DNA of 64,000 nucleotides from an uncultured Victivallales bacterium (GCA_944391115.1 CALXSJ010000009.1:62001-126000); one strand, 5' to 3'; counted from the first letter of the stretch, positions 17,594 through 26,983 are shown. Numbers and translations: made by a program. Notes: generated by a model not told the origin, from the letters alone.

Positions 17594-18841
17594 TTATTCA
17601 GACGCTTTTTCCTCGCAGCGGATCTCCAGCAGCGAAACATAACGGTGCTCCGTCGCCAGAACAGTGACGGTCAGATGCTCATAGCGGAAGGAATCCCCCT
17701 TCTGCGGAATATCCTGGAAATTCTCGAGCACCCAGCCATTGAGAGACGCCATTTTCGAATTGAGCTTGACATTGAAGAACTTGGCGAAATCGGCAAGGGA
17801 AACGAAAGCGTCCACCTGAAACACGCCCTTTGCGACCTTCCGGAAAGGATTGACGATCTGCTCGTGCTCATCCCAGATGTCGCCGACCAGCGTCTCAAGC
17901 ACATCCTCCATGGTCACGATGCCCAGGGTTCCGCCGAATTCGTCCAGAACCACGGCGACCTGCACGCGCTGCTGCTGAAGTTTCCGCATGATGGCGCTGA
18001 TTTTCTCCCCCGCGAACGTGAATGCGACCGGCGCAATGATCTCTTTGAGGGACTGCCCGCTTTTCGCATTCGCATAGAAATTCTTCAGATGAATGACACC
18101 GATGATATTGTCGATGTTCTCCTCGTAGATCAGAAGGCGGGAGAATTTCTTTTCATAAAAAATCTGCGCGACCTCCTCTTTCGTCGCGGTCACGGGAAGC
18201 GCCACAAGATTCACGCGGGGCGTCAGAATGTCTTTCGCCTCAAAATCGGAAAATTCGATTGCATTGCGCAGGAGTTCCCCCTCGTTCCGGTTCAATGTGC
18301 CGTCCTGTTCCACCTCGTCGACAATCATGAGCAGTTCCTCCTGGGAGATGCGGGAATCGCTCTGCAGGCGGAAGATTTTGGCAAGGAACTTTTTCCAGCA
18401 TGTGAAAAGGAAGTTCACCGGCGCCAGAATCCAGATCAGCAGCTGGAGCAGCGGCGCGGAAAAGATGGAAAAATGCTCCGGACAGTCCTTCGCAATGCTT
18501 TTGGGGGAGATTTCCCCGAAGACAAGCACGACGACAGTAATCACAAGCGTGGAGAGCATGGCTCCCTTTTCCGCATTGCCGGAAACGAATTTCGTGAACA
18601 GCACCGTGCTGATGGAGGCCATTGCAATGTTGACGATGTTGTTGCCGATCAGGACGGTGGAGAGCAGCCGGTCGTAATGTTCGGACAGCTTGTAGGCCAG
18701 GGACGATCCGCGCACCCCCTTTTCGATGTAAGCTTTCATGCGCGTGCGGTTCAAAGTGGAAAACGCGGTTTCCGACGCCGAAAAGTAGGCGGACATGGCA
18801 AGCAGGAAAAGGATGCTTGCGATCTCTGTAAGATAATCCAT
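17594..18841 (-). CDS. CNNM-domain/CBS-pair membrane protein (hemolysin/CorC family)
   Basis: A 415-residue inner-membrane protein with a four-helix CNNM (DUF21) domain at about residues 1-190: a first helix with SAYFSASETAFSTLNRTR, and LVITVVVLVFGEISPKSIAKD. It is followed by a CBS pair (residues about 200-330: ILTPRVNLVALPVTATKEEV and QVAVVLDEFGGTLGIVTMEDVLE) and a C-terminal CorC_HlyC domain (GVFQVDAFVSLADFAKFFN). Related proteins export or sense Mg2+ or Co2+. The hemolysin name is historical. It is a single gene with a strong promoter, transcribed away from the prepilin peptidase. Confidence 0.92.
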   Translation of the reverse strand: MDYLTEIASILFLLAMSAYFSASETAFSTLNRTRMKAYIEKGVRGSSLAYKLSEHYDRLLSTVLIGNNIVNIAMASISTVLFTKFVSGNAEKGAMLSTLVITVVVLVFGEISPKSIAKDCPEHFSIFSAPLLQLLIWILAPVNFLFTCWKKFLAKIFRLQSDSRISQEELLMIVDEVEQDGTLNRNEGELLRNAIEFSDFEAKDILTPRVNLVALPVTATKEEVAQIFYEKKFSRLLIYEENIDNIIGVIHLKNFYANAKSGQSLKEIIAPVAFTFAGEKISAIMRKLQQQRVQVAVVLDEFGGTLGIVTMEDVLETLVGDIWDEHEQIVNPFRKVAKGVFQVDAFVSLADFAKFFNVKLNSKMASLNGWVLENFQDIPQKGDSFRYEHLTVTVLATEHRYVSLLEIRCEEKASE

Positions 18842-18926
18842 AAGCTGGAAATAAAACTCCCGGGCGGTATTGTTTTGCCGAGACGTGCCCTGCGTCCGGA
18901 CCCCGGCATGGAGTCCTTTGGAAAGT

Positions 18927-18954
18927 AGTATAACACGCCGGGGACGTTTGTCAA
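18927..18954 (-). promoter_or_regulatory. Promoter of the CNNM/CBS gene
   Basis: On the minus strand a perfect TTGACA (18954-18949), a 16-base spacer and TATACT (18932-18927). It is placed 85 bases before the ATG of the membrane-protein gene. Confidence 0.75.
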
Positions 18955-19092
18955 GAAAAAAAGACGGGAAAGGAACCGGAAAGACGGAAACAAGAGAATG
19001 AAAACGGTTGAAAAACGCTTGAAAGAGAGTACATTATCCGTCGCCTTCGTGCGGCGGACGCGCCGCTTAACCGGCAGAAAGAGAATCATTCC

Positions 19093-19947
19093 ATGCAGAA
19101 TCCAGCAGATGCCGTCGAGTATTTCCGGATGTATCCGCAGCTCTTCACTTTCTGGTGTGCCATTGTTTTTGTGTTCGGATGCTGCATCGGCAGTTTTCTG
19201 AATGTCTGCATCTGGCGGGTTCCGCGCGGGATGTCCGTGGTGTCGCCGCCGTCGCACTGCCCGAAATGCGGCCACGAAATCACGCCGCTGGAAAACATTC
19301 CGCTTCTGAGCTGGATTTTTCTCCGGGGCAGATGCCGGTCCTGCCGCGAGCCCATCACGATCCGTTATTTTCTTGTGGAGCTCGTCACGGGGCTCCTGTT
19401 CGCGCTGATTTTCCTGAAGACCGCCGCATCGGGAGAACCGCTGACACTGCTGATCCCCTGTTTCATCATGACGGCGATACTGATCTGCAGCGCGTTCACG
19501 GACTGTGAACTGGGAATCATTCCGGATGAATTCACTTATCTGGGAATGGCCGGCGGCATTCTGTCGGCCCTGCTGTTCCCGTCTGCCTGGCATCTGGAAT
19601 CCCGCATCACGGCGTTTCTGCTGAGTCTGGGGTCTCTGGCCGCGGCGGGAGGGCTGATGGCGCTCTGCGCGGTCGCGGGCAGAAAGATTTTCCGCCGCGA
19701 GGCGCTCGGCTGGGGCGATGTGAAGTTCATTGCGGCGGCAGGCGCGCTGACCGGACTGCCCGGGGCGCTGTTCAGCGTGGTGGCGGGATCCCTGGCGGGG
19801 CTTCTTGCCGCGCCATTCCTGCGCCTGATCCCCAAATACAGGAAACGCAGGACGCTCCGCTTCGGTCCCTTTCTGGCGTTCGGGATGCTGCTCTGGATTT
19901 TTTTCGGGAAAGAGCTTGTCGGAATGTATCTTCGAATTTTGAATTGA
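19093..19947 (+). CDS. pilD: Prepilin peptidase/N-methyltransferase (PilD/GspO)
   Basis: A 284-residue polytopic aspartyl peptidase that cleaves class III leaders and methylates the new N terminus of pilins and pseudopilins. The two catalytic aspartates are visible: D137 in FTDCELGIIPDE and D209 in GWGDVKF. A zinc-type cytoplasmic loop carries two CxxC pairs (C56/C59, C81/C84), and NVCIWRVPRG is typical of the N-terminal domain. About eight membrane helices are expected. It is the only processing enzyme in the window for the three pseudopilins here, all of which have a non-glycine residue before the cut. No pilus or secretion assembly genes sit beside it. Confidence 0.95.
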   Translation: MQNPADAVEYFRMYPQLFTFWCAIVFVFGCCIGSFLNVCIWRVPRGMSVVSPPSHCPKCGHEITPLENIPLLSWIFLRGRCRSCREPITIRYFLVELVTGLLFALIFLKTAASGEPLTLLIPCFIMTAILICSAFTDCELGIIPDEFTYLGMAGGILSALLFPSAWHLESRITAFLLSLGSLAAAGGLMALCAVAGRKIFRREALGWGDVKFIAAAGALTGLPGALFSVVAGSLAGLLAAPFLRLIPKYRKRRTLRFGPFLAFGMLLWIFFGKELVGMYLRILN

Positions 19948-19972
19948 CAAAGCGGCAAAGGCGTGATATTTT
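19944..19972 (+). promoter_or_regulatory. Promoter of yebC-ruvC operon
   Basis: TTGACA (19944-19949), a 17-base spacer and TATTTT (19967-19972). The -35 overlaps the end of the prepilin peptidase gene. About 95 bases of leader follow before the yebC ATG. Confidence 0.65.
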
Positions 19973-20068
19973 AAAGGCCGTTGCATGTACCGGAGGGTTC
20001 CGGATACGGTTTGCGGGAATAATTTTCAGATGAAATAACTCAGAGAAAGAAAAAAGGAAGGTCAGCCG

Positions 20069-20830
20069 ATGTCAGGTCACAGCAAATGGGCGAACATCAA
20101 GCACAAGAAGGAAGCTTCGGATAAGAAGAAAGGCAAGATTTTCTCAAAGCTCGCCAAGGAAATCATGGTCTGCGTGAAGCAGAGCGGAAAGGATCCGAAC
20201 TCGAATCCCCGTCTGAGAATGGCTCTGATCGAAGCGCGCTCGGCCAACATGCCGCGGGAAAACATCGACCGCGCCATCAAAAAGGGCGCGGGTGAACTCG
20301 GCAATGTGGTTTATGAGGAAATTGTATACGAGGGATACGGGCCGCAGGGCACCGCGATCATCGTCGAATGCCTGACCGACAACAAGAACCGGACCATCGG
20401 CGACGTGCGCATGACCTTCGACCGCAACAACGGCAATCTCGCGGCCAGCGGCGCGGTCGGCTGGATGTTCCAGCGCAAGGCGCATTTCGTCATCACCGAC
20501 GAGGCAAACGCCGACGAGGAGAAACTGATGGACATCGTGCTCGACGCGGGCGCGGAGGACATTGAAGTGGAAGACGGCATCGCGGAAATCTGGGGGGCGC
20601 CGGAGGCGTTCACCGATATCGCCAAGGCGCTGGAGGACGCGGGAATCGAAACCTCCGAATCCGGCATCGTGCGCCGTCCGGACAACACGGTCGGCGTGAA
20701 CGATCTCTCCACCGCGCAGCAGATTCTGCGCCTCGTGGACAGACTGGACGACCTGGAGGACGTGCAGGCGGTGCATCACAACGCAAACATCGCAAGCGAA
20801 GTCCTGGATGAAATCGACGCGCAGGAGTGA
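20069..20830 (+). CDS. yebC: YebC/TACO1-family regulator
   Basis: A 253-residue YebC-family protein beginning with the invariant MSGHSKWANIKHKK. The family has been described as DNA-binding regulators (PmpR) and as factors helping ribosomes at polyproline stretches. The three-domain layout is complete, and RSANMPRENIDRAIKKG is a signature segment. Length is normal. AAGGAAGG precedes the ATG by about eight bases. It is followed after 21 bases by ruvC, the usual yebC-ruvC arrangement in many bacteria. Confidence 0.96.
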   Translation: MSGHSKWANIKHKKEASDKKKGKIFSKLAKEIMVCVKQSGKDPNSNPRLRMALIEARSANMPRENIDRAIKKGAGELGNVVYEEIVYEGYGPQGTAIIVECLTDNKNRTIGDVRMTFDRNNGNLAASGAVGWMFQRKAHFVITDEANADEEKLMDIVLDAGAEDIEVEDGIAEIWGAPEAFTDIAKALEDAGIETSESGIVRRPDNTVGVNDLSTAQQILRLVDRLDDLEDVQAVHHNANIASEVLDEIDAQE

Positions 20831-20851
20831 TTCTGCGGAAATCATGATGAA

Positions 20852-21358
20852 ATGGTCATTCTCGGAATAGATACGGCGATCCGGCGGACCGGGTACGGCG
20901 TGGTGCGCATGGAGGGAAACAGCATCAGCGTTCTGGACTGCGGGGTCATCCGGAATGCCCCGTCGCTGAAGCACAGCGAATGCCTGCGCCGGATCTATCT
21001 GGGAATCGGCGAGCTGATTGAAATGTTCCGCCCGGACGCGGCGTCCATTGAAATGGCGTTCGTAGGAAAAAACGTCCGGACGACAATGATTCTGAGCATG
21101 GCGCGCGGTGCGGCGATCGCCTCCGCGGCAAACGCCGGCGTGCCGGTTTACGAATATTCGCCGAAAACGGCGAAACGGTCTGCGGTCGGCATCGGAGGCG
21201 CCTCCAAGGAACAGGTCGCATCGGTGCTGGCGGCGCTCTGCCGCCTGGAAGTCTCGGGAATTCCGGACGACTCCACCGATGCGCTGGCGCTGGCGGTCTG
21301 CCATGGAAACGTCGCGGCAAGACCGGAACTGGCGGCGTTTCTCACGCAGCCGATTTGA
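20852..21358 (+). CDS. ruvC: Holliday junction resolvase RuvC
   Basis: A 168-residue RuvC endonuclease that resolves four-way DNA junctions as a dimer with RuvAB. It has the first catalytic Asp in ILGIDTAIRRTGYG (D7), the Glu in ASIEMAFVGKNVRT, and the C-terminal Asp pair in IPDDSTDALALAVCH. Length fits the family. RuvA and RuvB are not in this window. Start ATG 20852 gives MVILGID, the family-typical N terminus. Confidence 0.95.
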   Translation: MVILGIDTAIRRTGYGVVRMEGNSISVLDCGVIRNAPSLKHSECLRRIYLGIGELIEMFRPDAASIEMAFVGKNVRTTMILSMARGAAIASAANAGVPVYEYSPKTAKRSAVGIGGASKEQVASVLAALCRLEVSGIPDDSTDALALAVCHGNVAARPELAAFLTQPI

Positions 21359-21394
21359 ACGCAATGCACAACAACTACTGAGAGAGAAATTTTA

Positions 21395-22147
21395 ATGAAA
21401 CTGACGAACTATGGCAGAAAAGAATGGCTCCGCGCAACGGTATGCGCGGCGGTGCTCCTGATCCTGTGCGCGGTGCTGGCTGTCATTGTCAACGGACGTG
21501 CCGGAATCTGTCTCGCCGTTTTTGTCGTTGTTCTGTGGACGGCTTTCGCGGCGTTTTTCCGCGATCCCGAACGTCAGGTCCCGTCAGACGGACGGGTTCT
21601 CACCTCGCCCGCCGACGGCGTCGTGCGCGACATCGAGCTGATCCCGAACAGCAACTGCGGCAACGAGGAGCTTGCAAAGCTCTTCGACGGCAAAGACATG
21701 CTGCGCATCGGAATATTCCTGTCCGTTTTCGATGTGCATCTGAACCGGGCGCCCTGCAGAATGACCGTCCGGTTCACGTCCTACAAGGAAGGCTCTTTCC
21801 ATGACGCCCGCGACGGACGCGCCGCGAAAGAGAACGAATCCCTCATCATGGGAGGCACCGGGGAAATGGAAGGCAATGAATTTCCGGTCGCGGTGAAACA
21901 GATCTCCGGCGCGGTCGCAAGACGCATCGTCTGTCCGGTCGAACCCGGCGCGGTTCTGGAAAAAGGGGAACGCTACGGAATGATCAAGTTCGGCTCCAGA
22001 ACGGAGCTTTACCTCCCTGTAAAAAGCAATTTCACTCCCGCTGTCAGCGTCGGAGACCGGGTATTCGGCGGCGTCACCGTGATCGCCCGTTTCAGCGTGA
22101 AGCAGGATACCGTGATCCCGGGGCAGAAAACCCAGAACCCTTCCTGA
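21395..22147 (+). CDS. psd: Phosphatidylserine decarboxylase
   Basis: A 250-residue proenzyme of the short Psd group. It cleaves itself at a Gly-Ser bond to make the pyruvoyl cofactor; here that is FGSRTE near residue 204. Typical features are an N-terminal hydrophobic region, FFRDPER, SPADGVV and SVFDVHLNRAP. It converts phosphatidylserine to phosphatidylethanolamine at the membrane. It is followed 14 bases later by pssA, so the two steps of PE synthesis are co-transcribed. GAGAGAAA precedes the ATG. Confidence 0.95.
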   Translation: MKLTNYGRKEWLRATVCAAVLLILCAVLAVIVNGRAGICLAVFVVVLWTAFAAFFRDPERQVPSDGRVLTSPADGVVRDIELIPNSNCGNEELAKLFDGKDMLRIGIFLSVFDVHLNRAPCRMTVRFTSYKEGSFHDARDGRAAKENESLIMGGTGEMEGNEFPVAVKQISGAVARRIVCPVEPGAVLEKGERYGMIKFGSRTELYLPVKSNFTPAVSVGDRVFGGVTVIARFSVKQDTVIPGQKTQNPS

Positions 22148-22161
22148 AACGCGGAGCCGAC

Positions 22162-22998
22162 ATGAAACAGCACTTCAAGGATCTGATCAAACGCAACCGC
22201 TGGATCAAATGGGTTCCGAACGCGCTGACTCTCGGCAATTCGCTCTGCGGCTTCGCGGCGATTCTCTACACGCTTCAGGTTTACGAGAAGATGATGCACC
22301 GTGACGGCTCGGAAGGCATTGAGACAATCTTCGCCATCAGCGCATGCATGATTCTCTTCGCCATGGTGTTTGACGCGTTCGACGGATACGCCGCACGGCT
22401 TCTGAACGCGGCGAGTCTGCACGGCATCCAGATGGACTCCCTGGCGGATATGGTGACATTCGGCGTGGCGCCGGCCACGCTTGTCGCGGTGATGGCCCAT
22501 TCCATGCGCTCTCTTGCGGGCAATCAGTTCCGCCTGGTCTGGTGTCTCTGCGCAATCTATCTCGGATGCGCCGCCCTGCGCCTGGCCAAGTACAATGTCC
22601 ATGCAATGCTGGAAAAGAAAAGCAGCGACAAATTTTCCGGCCTGCCCTCCCCCGGCGCGGCGGGCGCGATCTGCAGCGTGACGATCTTCTATGCGCTGGA
22701 ACAGCCGCTGGACAACTCCGCCATGGCGAACCTGATCTCCTTTCTGCCGTATTACACGGCGATTCTCGGTTTCCTGATGGTCAGTTCGATTCCCTATCAG
22801 CATTTCGGAAAATGGCTCTTCTCCATTCCCCGGCACAAGAAACGGATGCTGATTGCCTTTCTCGTGCTTGTCGCACTCTGCATCGAGCCAGCCTGGACCG
22901 GCGTGATCCTGATCAACGGATACATCATCTGGGGGCCCGTTGCATGGTTTCTGGTGAAAATCGGCGTTTTCCGGAATACCGAGGAAACCCGGATCTGA
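22162..22998 (+). CDS. pssA: CDP-diacylglycerol-serine O-phosphatidyltransferase
   Basis: A 278-residue integral membrane enzyme of the CDP-alcohol phosphatidyltransferase family. The signature D-x2-D-G-x2-A-R-x8-G-x3-D-x3-D is complete, starting in MVFDAFDGYAARLL and ending in GIQMDSLAD. The WVPNALTLGNSLCGF start is typical of PssA. It makes phosphatidylserine from CDP-diacylglycerol and serine, the substrate for the psd gene 14 bases upstream. A GGAG lies before the ATG. Confidence 0.95.
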   Translation: MKQHFKDLIKRNRWIKWVPNALTLGNSLCGFAAILYTLQVYEKMMHRDGSEGIETIFAISACMILFAMVFDAFDGYAARLLNAASLHGIQMDSLADMVTFGVAPATLVAVMAHSMRSLAGNQFRLVWCLCAIYLGCAALRLAKYNVHAMLEKKSSDKFSGLPSPGAAGAICSVTIFYALEQPLDNSAMANLISFLPYYTAILGFLMVSSIPYQHFGKWLFSIPRHKKRMLIAFLVLVALCIEPAWTGVILINGYIIWGPVAWFLVKIGVFRNTEETRI

Positions 22999-23016
22999 CG
23001 GGGAAAGGCGGATCTT

Positions 23017-23688
23017 ATGCCGGCATCTGCGAAAAAGTCCGTTGCGCTGAAGCGGAAACTGGCGGCAATTTACGACCGTCTTCTCGCCGTTTACGGTCCC
23101 CAGAAATGTTTTCTGAATCATGAAACGCCCTTCCAGCTTCTGGTCGCCACGATTCTCTCCGCGCAGTGCACCGACAAAATGGTGAACCGTGTAACGGAAT
23201 CCCTGTTCCGGGACTATCCGGAGCCCGCCGATTTCGCGAAGATGGATCCGGAACAGCTGGAGAAGCTGATTCATTCCTGCGGCTATTACCGCGCCAAGGC
23301 GAAAAACATCATTGCGGCCTCCCGCGCCATTGTGGAACGCTTCCATTCGAAAATCCCGAATACGATGGAGGAGCTCACCTCCCTGCCCGGTGTCGGGCGC
23401 AAAACCGCGAATGTGGTGCTTGCGGACGCTTTCGGCGTTCCAGGGCTTCCTGTTGACACGCACGTGAAACGGATCATGAATCTGGCGGGAATCGCCGGAA
23501 CGGAGGACCCGGAAAAGATCGAAGCGCGCCTGTCCGCCAATCTCGATCCGGAAAAATGGGGAGAGTTCTCCCATCTTGTGATCCAGCACGGACGCAGCCG
23601 CTGCCCCGCGGGTCGGCCGGACTGCGTGCACTGCGAAATCCGGACTCTCTGCGCCCGCGGTTTGAAACGGCCGGGAGGAAAGCCATGA
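23017..23688 (+). CDS. nth: Endonuclease III (DNA glycosylase/AP lyase)
   Basis: A 223-residue base-excision repair enzyme for oxidised pyrimidines. It has the helix-hairpin-helix LPGVGRKTANVV with the catalytic lysine, the catalytic aspartate in PVDTHVKR, and an iron-sulphur cluster loop with four cysteines, C-x6-C-x2-C-x5-C, in CPAGRPDCVHCEIRTLC. Length is normal. Its TGA overlaps the ATG of the next gene (ATGA), although the products have unrelated roles. Confidence 0.96.
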   Translation: MPASAKKSVALKRKLAAIYDRLLAVYGPQKCFLNHETPFQLLVATILSAQCTDKMVNRVTESLFRDYPEPADFAKMDPEQLEKLIHSCGYYRAKAKNIIAASRAIVERFHSKIPNTMEELTSLPGVGRKTANVVLADAFGVPGLPVDTHVKRIMNLAGIAGTEDPEKIEARLSANLDPEKWGEFSHLVIQHGRSRCPAGRPDCVHCEIRTLCARGLKRPGGKP

Positions 23689-24350
23689 CACTGAAGCAGC
23701 GTTTCCGCCAGATCAAGAAATTCCCGGACTGGATTTACTGGCTTCCGGCAAAACTGCTTTCGCTTCTGCGCCATGTCATGCGGACGGAAATCGTGGACCC
23801 TTACGGCGTGATTGCGGCGAAAAGTCCGCCTGCGATCACTGTAACCTGGCACAACCGCCTGCTCTTTTTTCCCGCCATGTTCGCCCGGTGGGAACGCGAA
23901 CATACCGTGGCGGTCATCAGCGCTTCGCGGGACGGCCAGTACATCGCGGATCTTGTCAAGCAGTTCGGCATTGAGAGCGTCCGCGGATCAAGCTCGCGCA
24001 AGGCGCTTCAGGTGCTCCACGGCGCCATGAAGAAGATCATCCGGGACAGGAAATACGTCAGTTTCACGCCGGACGGCCCGCGCGGCCCGAAGTACATCAT
24101 GAGCCGCGGCCCGATTCATCTTGCCAGCGAAACCGGCGTCAAAATCCTGCCCATCTCCGTCAATTACTCCTCCTACTGGGAACTGGGAAGCTGGGACCGC
24201 TTTCAGATTCCGAAACCGTGGGCGAAAATCACTCTCCGCCTTGGAGAGCCGCTCTCCATTCCGCCGGATCTGAATGAGGAGGAACTGGAGAAATGGCGTC
24301 TGGAAGTCCAGAACCGTCTGAATGAGATCTCGGATATTCCGAAGTCCTGA
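23685..24350 (+). CDS. DUF374 lysophospholipid acyltransferase-family protein
   Basis: A 221-residue protein of the DUF374 group, related to lipid acyltransferases such as LpxL. The HX4D-like motif is not canonical (TWHNRLLFFPA), but FTPDGPRGPKYIMSRGPIHLA is a clear DUF374 signature. It probably acts at the inner membrane in acylating a lipid A-like or phospholipid acceptor, which would suit the preceding psd-pssA genes. The ATG overlaps the nth stop by four bases. Substrate is not known. Confidence 0.85.
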   Translation: MTLKQRFRQIKKFPDWIYWLPAKLLSLLRHVMRTEIVDPYGVIAAKSPPAITVTWHNRLLFFPAMFARWEREHTVAVISASRDGQYIADLVKQFGIESVRGSSSRKALQVLHGAMKKIIRDRKYVSFTPDGPRGPKYIMSRGPIHLASETGVKILPISVNYSSYWELGSWDRFQIPKPWAKITLRLGEPLSIPPDLNEEELEKWRLEVQNRLNEISDIPKS

Positions 24351-24739
24351 CCCATCTCCGCATGCATCCGGGAACTCATCCGCCTCTGGCCGGACAGCCG
24401 GAATCCCGGTATCGGGCGGACAGAAAAATACAGCTTTCACAAACACAAGGAATGCAGGCGGGGATTCGCCTTTCTGACAGAAAAAGCCTCTTATTCCATG
24501 AAAATGCCCATTTATGCGATATGGTCATGATGCGGCAGTTCCTGCCGTGGGAATCCGCATTTCCTTCATGCTCCTGACCGGAGACATCGAAATATTTCCA
24601 CGCTCTTTTTTCCCTTTTTTTCTCTTTTTTTCACATCCGGAAAAATTCCGTTTTTTTTGCAATCTCCGCTTGTTTTTTCTGTTTTGCTGTTTATTGTTAA
24701 AATAAGGTTTAACGTCAAACATTTCCTAAAAAAACGAAG
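24351..24739 (+). other. Intergenic region upstream of the second lacI locus
   Basis: A 389-base gap without a supported gene. The right end is T- and A-rich and holds TTAAAAT-type -10 sequences and an operator-like palindrome at 24707-24720 in front of the LacI gene. In the rest I see no terminator with a clear U-run and no recognisable RNA family. Short readings of about 60-70 codons in this stretch lack ribosome-binding sites. Confidence 0.6.
24707..24720. promoter_or_regulatory. Candidate LacI-family operator
   Basis: GTTTAACGTCAAAC is a palindrome at 12 of 14 positions with a central ACGT. It sits 19 bases before the LacI ATG at 24740 and shares the TTAACGT core with the sites at 17471 and 34088. 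Confidence 0.6.
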
Positions 24740-25789
24740 ATGCGGACAACGATCAATGACATTGCGGAAAAAGCCGGAGTTTCCAATATGTCCGTCTCGC
24801 TGGCGTTCCGGGGAAGCCCGAAGATCAGCGAAGCGACACGGAAACGGATTCTGGCAATCGCCCGGGAGCTGAACTACGTCCCGAATCAGGCGGCACGGCA
24901 GCTGCGTTCCGGACAAACGGACATCGTCGGCTTTCTGGTGACGGATCTGGCGAATCCGTTTCATTCGCTGATGATCAAGCACGCCCAGAACGCCTTCTCC
25001 GAAATGGGGCTGACACTCTTTACCGCCGGAAGCAACTGGAACGAGGAACATGAACGCGCCTCCGTCGAGCGTCTGATCCGGATGCGGGCCCGCGGCGTGC
25101 TTCTCTGCTCCAGCGAAAAGAGCCCGGAACCCTTCGAACTCCTTGACCGGGCCGGAATTCCGTATGTCGCGCTGGACAGCGTGCCGGACACCTACGGCGG
25201 TCCCTGCGTCATCAATGATCTGGCACAGTGCGGCGCGCTGATGGCGGATCATTTCCGGGCCGTCGGGACAAGGACACCGGCCTATGTCGACGCGGCCGCG
25301 GACATGCTCTTTTTCAGCGCGTTCCGCAAAACGCGCGAAGCCTTCCGCGACACGCTGCACCGCGCCGGTATCGAATTGAACGCGGAAAACTGCATCCCGG
25401 CCGGAATGACACTCGAAGCGGGCGCGGAGGCTTTCCGCCGTCTTGCCGCGGACGGCTTCAAAGCGGACGGCGTTTTCTGCGTGAATGATCTCTGCGCGCT
25501 GGGCTTCCAGAACGAAGCCGCGAAACACGGATTGCGCGCGGGACGCGATTTTGCGCTTGCCGGAATCGACGACATGGAGATATCCGCGCTTTCGGCGCTG
25601 GCCCTGACTTCGATCCGCCAGCCGTATCAGGAGATCGCGCGCCGGGCGGTGCAGATGCTCTGCGCGCTGATGGAAAAGAAGCCTCTTCCGTCACGGCGGA
25701 TCGTGCTGGAGCAGGAACTTTGCGCACGCGCGTCAACTCTGGAAATGCAATCCGCCGGATGTGCGGTCCGGCGGCAGATAAAGACTTGA
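24740..25789 (+). CDS. LacI/GalR-family transcriptional regulator
   Basis: A 349-residue LacI-type regulator: helix-turn-helix TINDIAEKAGVSNMSVSLAF, hinge YVPNQAARQLRSG, then an effector-binding domain with TDIVGFLVTDLANPFHS. The C-terminal domain has the usual GVFCVNDLCALGF and ALAGIDDMEISA segments. It is the first gene of an operon with an M24 protein, an amidohydrolase and an ASRT-like protein, 30 bases before the M24 gene. It probably binds the palindrome just upstream of itself. The inducer cannot be read from the sequence. Confidence 0.93.
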   Translation: MRTTINDIAEKAGVSNMSVSLAFRGSPKISEATRKRILAIARELNYVPNQAARQLRSGQTDIVGFLVTDLANPFHSLMIKHAQNAFSEMGLTLFTAGSNWNEEHERASVERLIRMRARGVLLCSSEKSPEPFELLDRAGIPYVALDSVPDTYGGPCVINDLAQCGALMADHFRAVGTRTPAYVDAAADMLFFSAFRKTREAFRDTLHRAGIELNAENCIPAGMTLEAGAEAFRRLAADGFKADGVFCVNDLCALGFQNEAAKHGLRAGRDFALAGIDDMEISALSALALTSIRQPYQEIARRAVQMLCALMEKKPLPSRRIVLEQELCARASTLEMQSAGCAVRRQIKT

Positions 25790-25819
25790 AAACTCAAATT
25801 CGAAAGAGGAGGTCTAGAG

Positions 25820-26983
25820 ATGGAAGAAAGAATTCTGACGAAACAGGAGTTTGCGGACCGGATCGTCCGGGCGCAGGCGGAAATTGCCAAAACGGATCTC
25901 GACGCGGTGCTGGTCTTCTCCACGGAGTCCGAACCGGCGGGCGTCCGTTATTTCTCGGACTACTGGCCGAGCTTTGAAACGGCGGGTGTGCTGATCCCGC
26001 GGGAAGGAAGCCCCGCTCTGATTATCGGTCCGGAAAGCCTGACCTACGCGACGGCACGGACGCAGATCCCGCGCGTGATCCAGACCATGGACTTCCGCGA
26101 ATCCTCCCAGCCGGACTATCCCGGCTCGAAACACCCCGACTGGAAAGCGATCCTCGGGGAGTTCAAGGTGCGGAAGCTGGGAATCACCGGCTGGCACATG
26201 TTCCCGTATGCGATCATGACAAACATCAGCGCCGCGCTCGGCGGCATGGAGCATGTCGTCAACGCCGACGCCGTGCTGCGTCCCGTTTTCATGAAGAAGA
26301 GCCCGCTTGAGCTGGAATGCCTGCGCAGATCCGCAAAGGTGTCCGAACTCGGATTCAAGGCGATTCTCGAAGCCATCAGACCCGGCATGACGGAAGCGGA
26401 ACTCTGCGGAATCGCAACCGCGGCCATGCTGGCAAACGGCGCGGAGGCAACCGGCTATCCGGTCTGGTGCTGCTCCGGGCCGAACTCGGACCAGGCGATC
26501 AGCCGTCCGACGCTGCGCAAGGTCGGGTGCGGTGAAATCATCCACTTCAGCATCGGCGCGAAGGTCGAGGGATACAGCACGAGTCTCGGGCGTCCCGTCG
26601 TCCTCGGGCACTGTCCGGAGGAGACGCGCCGTTTTCTCCAGGTCGGACTCGACGCGCTGAACATGACCTTCGATGAAATGCGCGCGGGAAGACTGGCCTC
26701 CGACGTCGCGAAGAAGGTGCACGGCTACATCCGCGAACAGGGCTACGGCGACGCGATCCTCTACGGTCCCGCGCACGGGTGCGGACAGATGGAGTGCGAA
26801 TATCCGTTCCTCGAAACCTCCTCCACCTATCCGCTGGAGGAAAACATGACTTTCATGGCGGACATGTTCCTGCACCGCGGCGGAATGGGGTTCCGCTGGG
26901 AGGACGGCCTCATCGTGAGAAAAGACGCGCCGGCGGAACAGCTCTCCAGCCTCGGGCGTGAACTCAACATCCTGAAAGTGTGA
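25820..26983 (+). CDS. M24 (pita-bread fold) hydrolase lacking metal ligands, creatinase-like
   Basis: A 387-residue protein with a creatinase/prolidase N-terminal domain and a C-terminal M24 domain. In metal-dependent members, ligands are two Asp, a His and two Glu. Here the positions read S244 (HFSIGA), T254 (GYSTSLG), H319 (GPAHGCG), D348 (FMADMF) and E361 (RWEDGL). Both aspartates are lost, so binuclear metal binding is unlikely. Creatinase is a known metal-free member that keeps the catalytic His and hydrolyses an amidino bond, so this may be an amidinohydrolase-like enzyme rather than an aminopeptidase. AGGAGG lies before the ATG. It is followed by an amidohydrolase overlapping its end. 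Confidence 0.85.
   Translation: MEERILTKQEFADRIVRAQAEIAKTDLDAVLVFSTESEPAGVRYFSDYWPSFETAGVLIPREGSPALIIGPESLTYATARTQIPRVIQTMDFRESSQPDYPGSKHPDWKAILGEFKVRKLGITGWHMFPYAIMTNISAALGGMEHVVNADAVLRPVFMKKSPLELECLRRSAKVSELGFKAILEAIRPGMTEAELCGIATAAMLANGAEATGYPVWCCSGPNSDQAISRPTLRKVGCGEIIHFSIGAKVEGYSTSLGRPVVLGHCPEETRRFLQVGLDALNMTFDEMRAGRLASDVAKKVHGYIREQGYGDAILYGPAHGCGQMECEYPFLETSSTYPLEENMTFMADMFLHRGGMGFRWEDGLIVRKDAPAEQLSSLGRELNILKV

Noticed and set aside
24362-24577. A 71-codon reading between the DUF374 and lacI genes
   Set aside because: No ribosome-binding site, no recognisable composition or domain, and it ends before the lacI promoter region.
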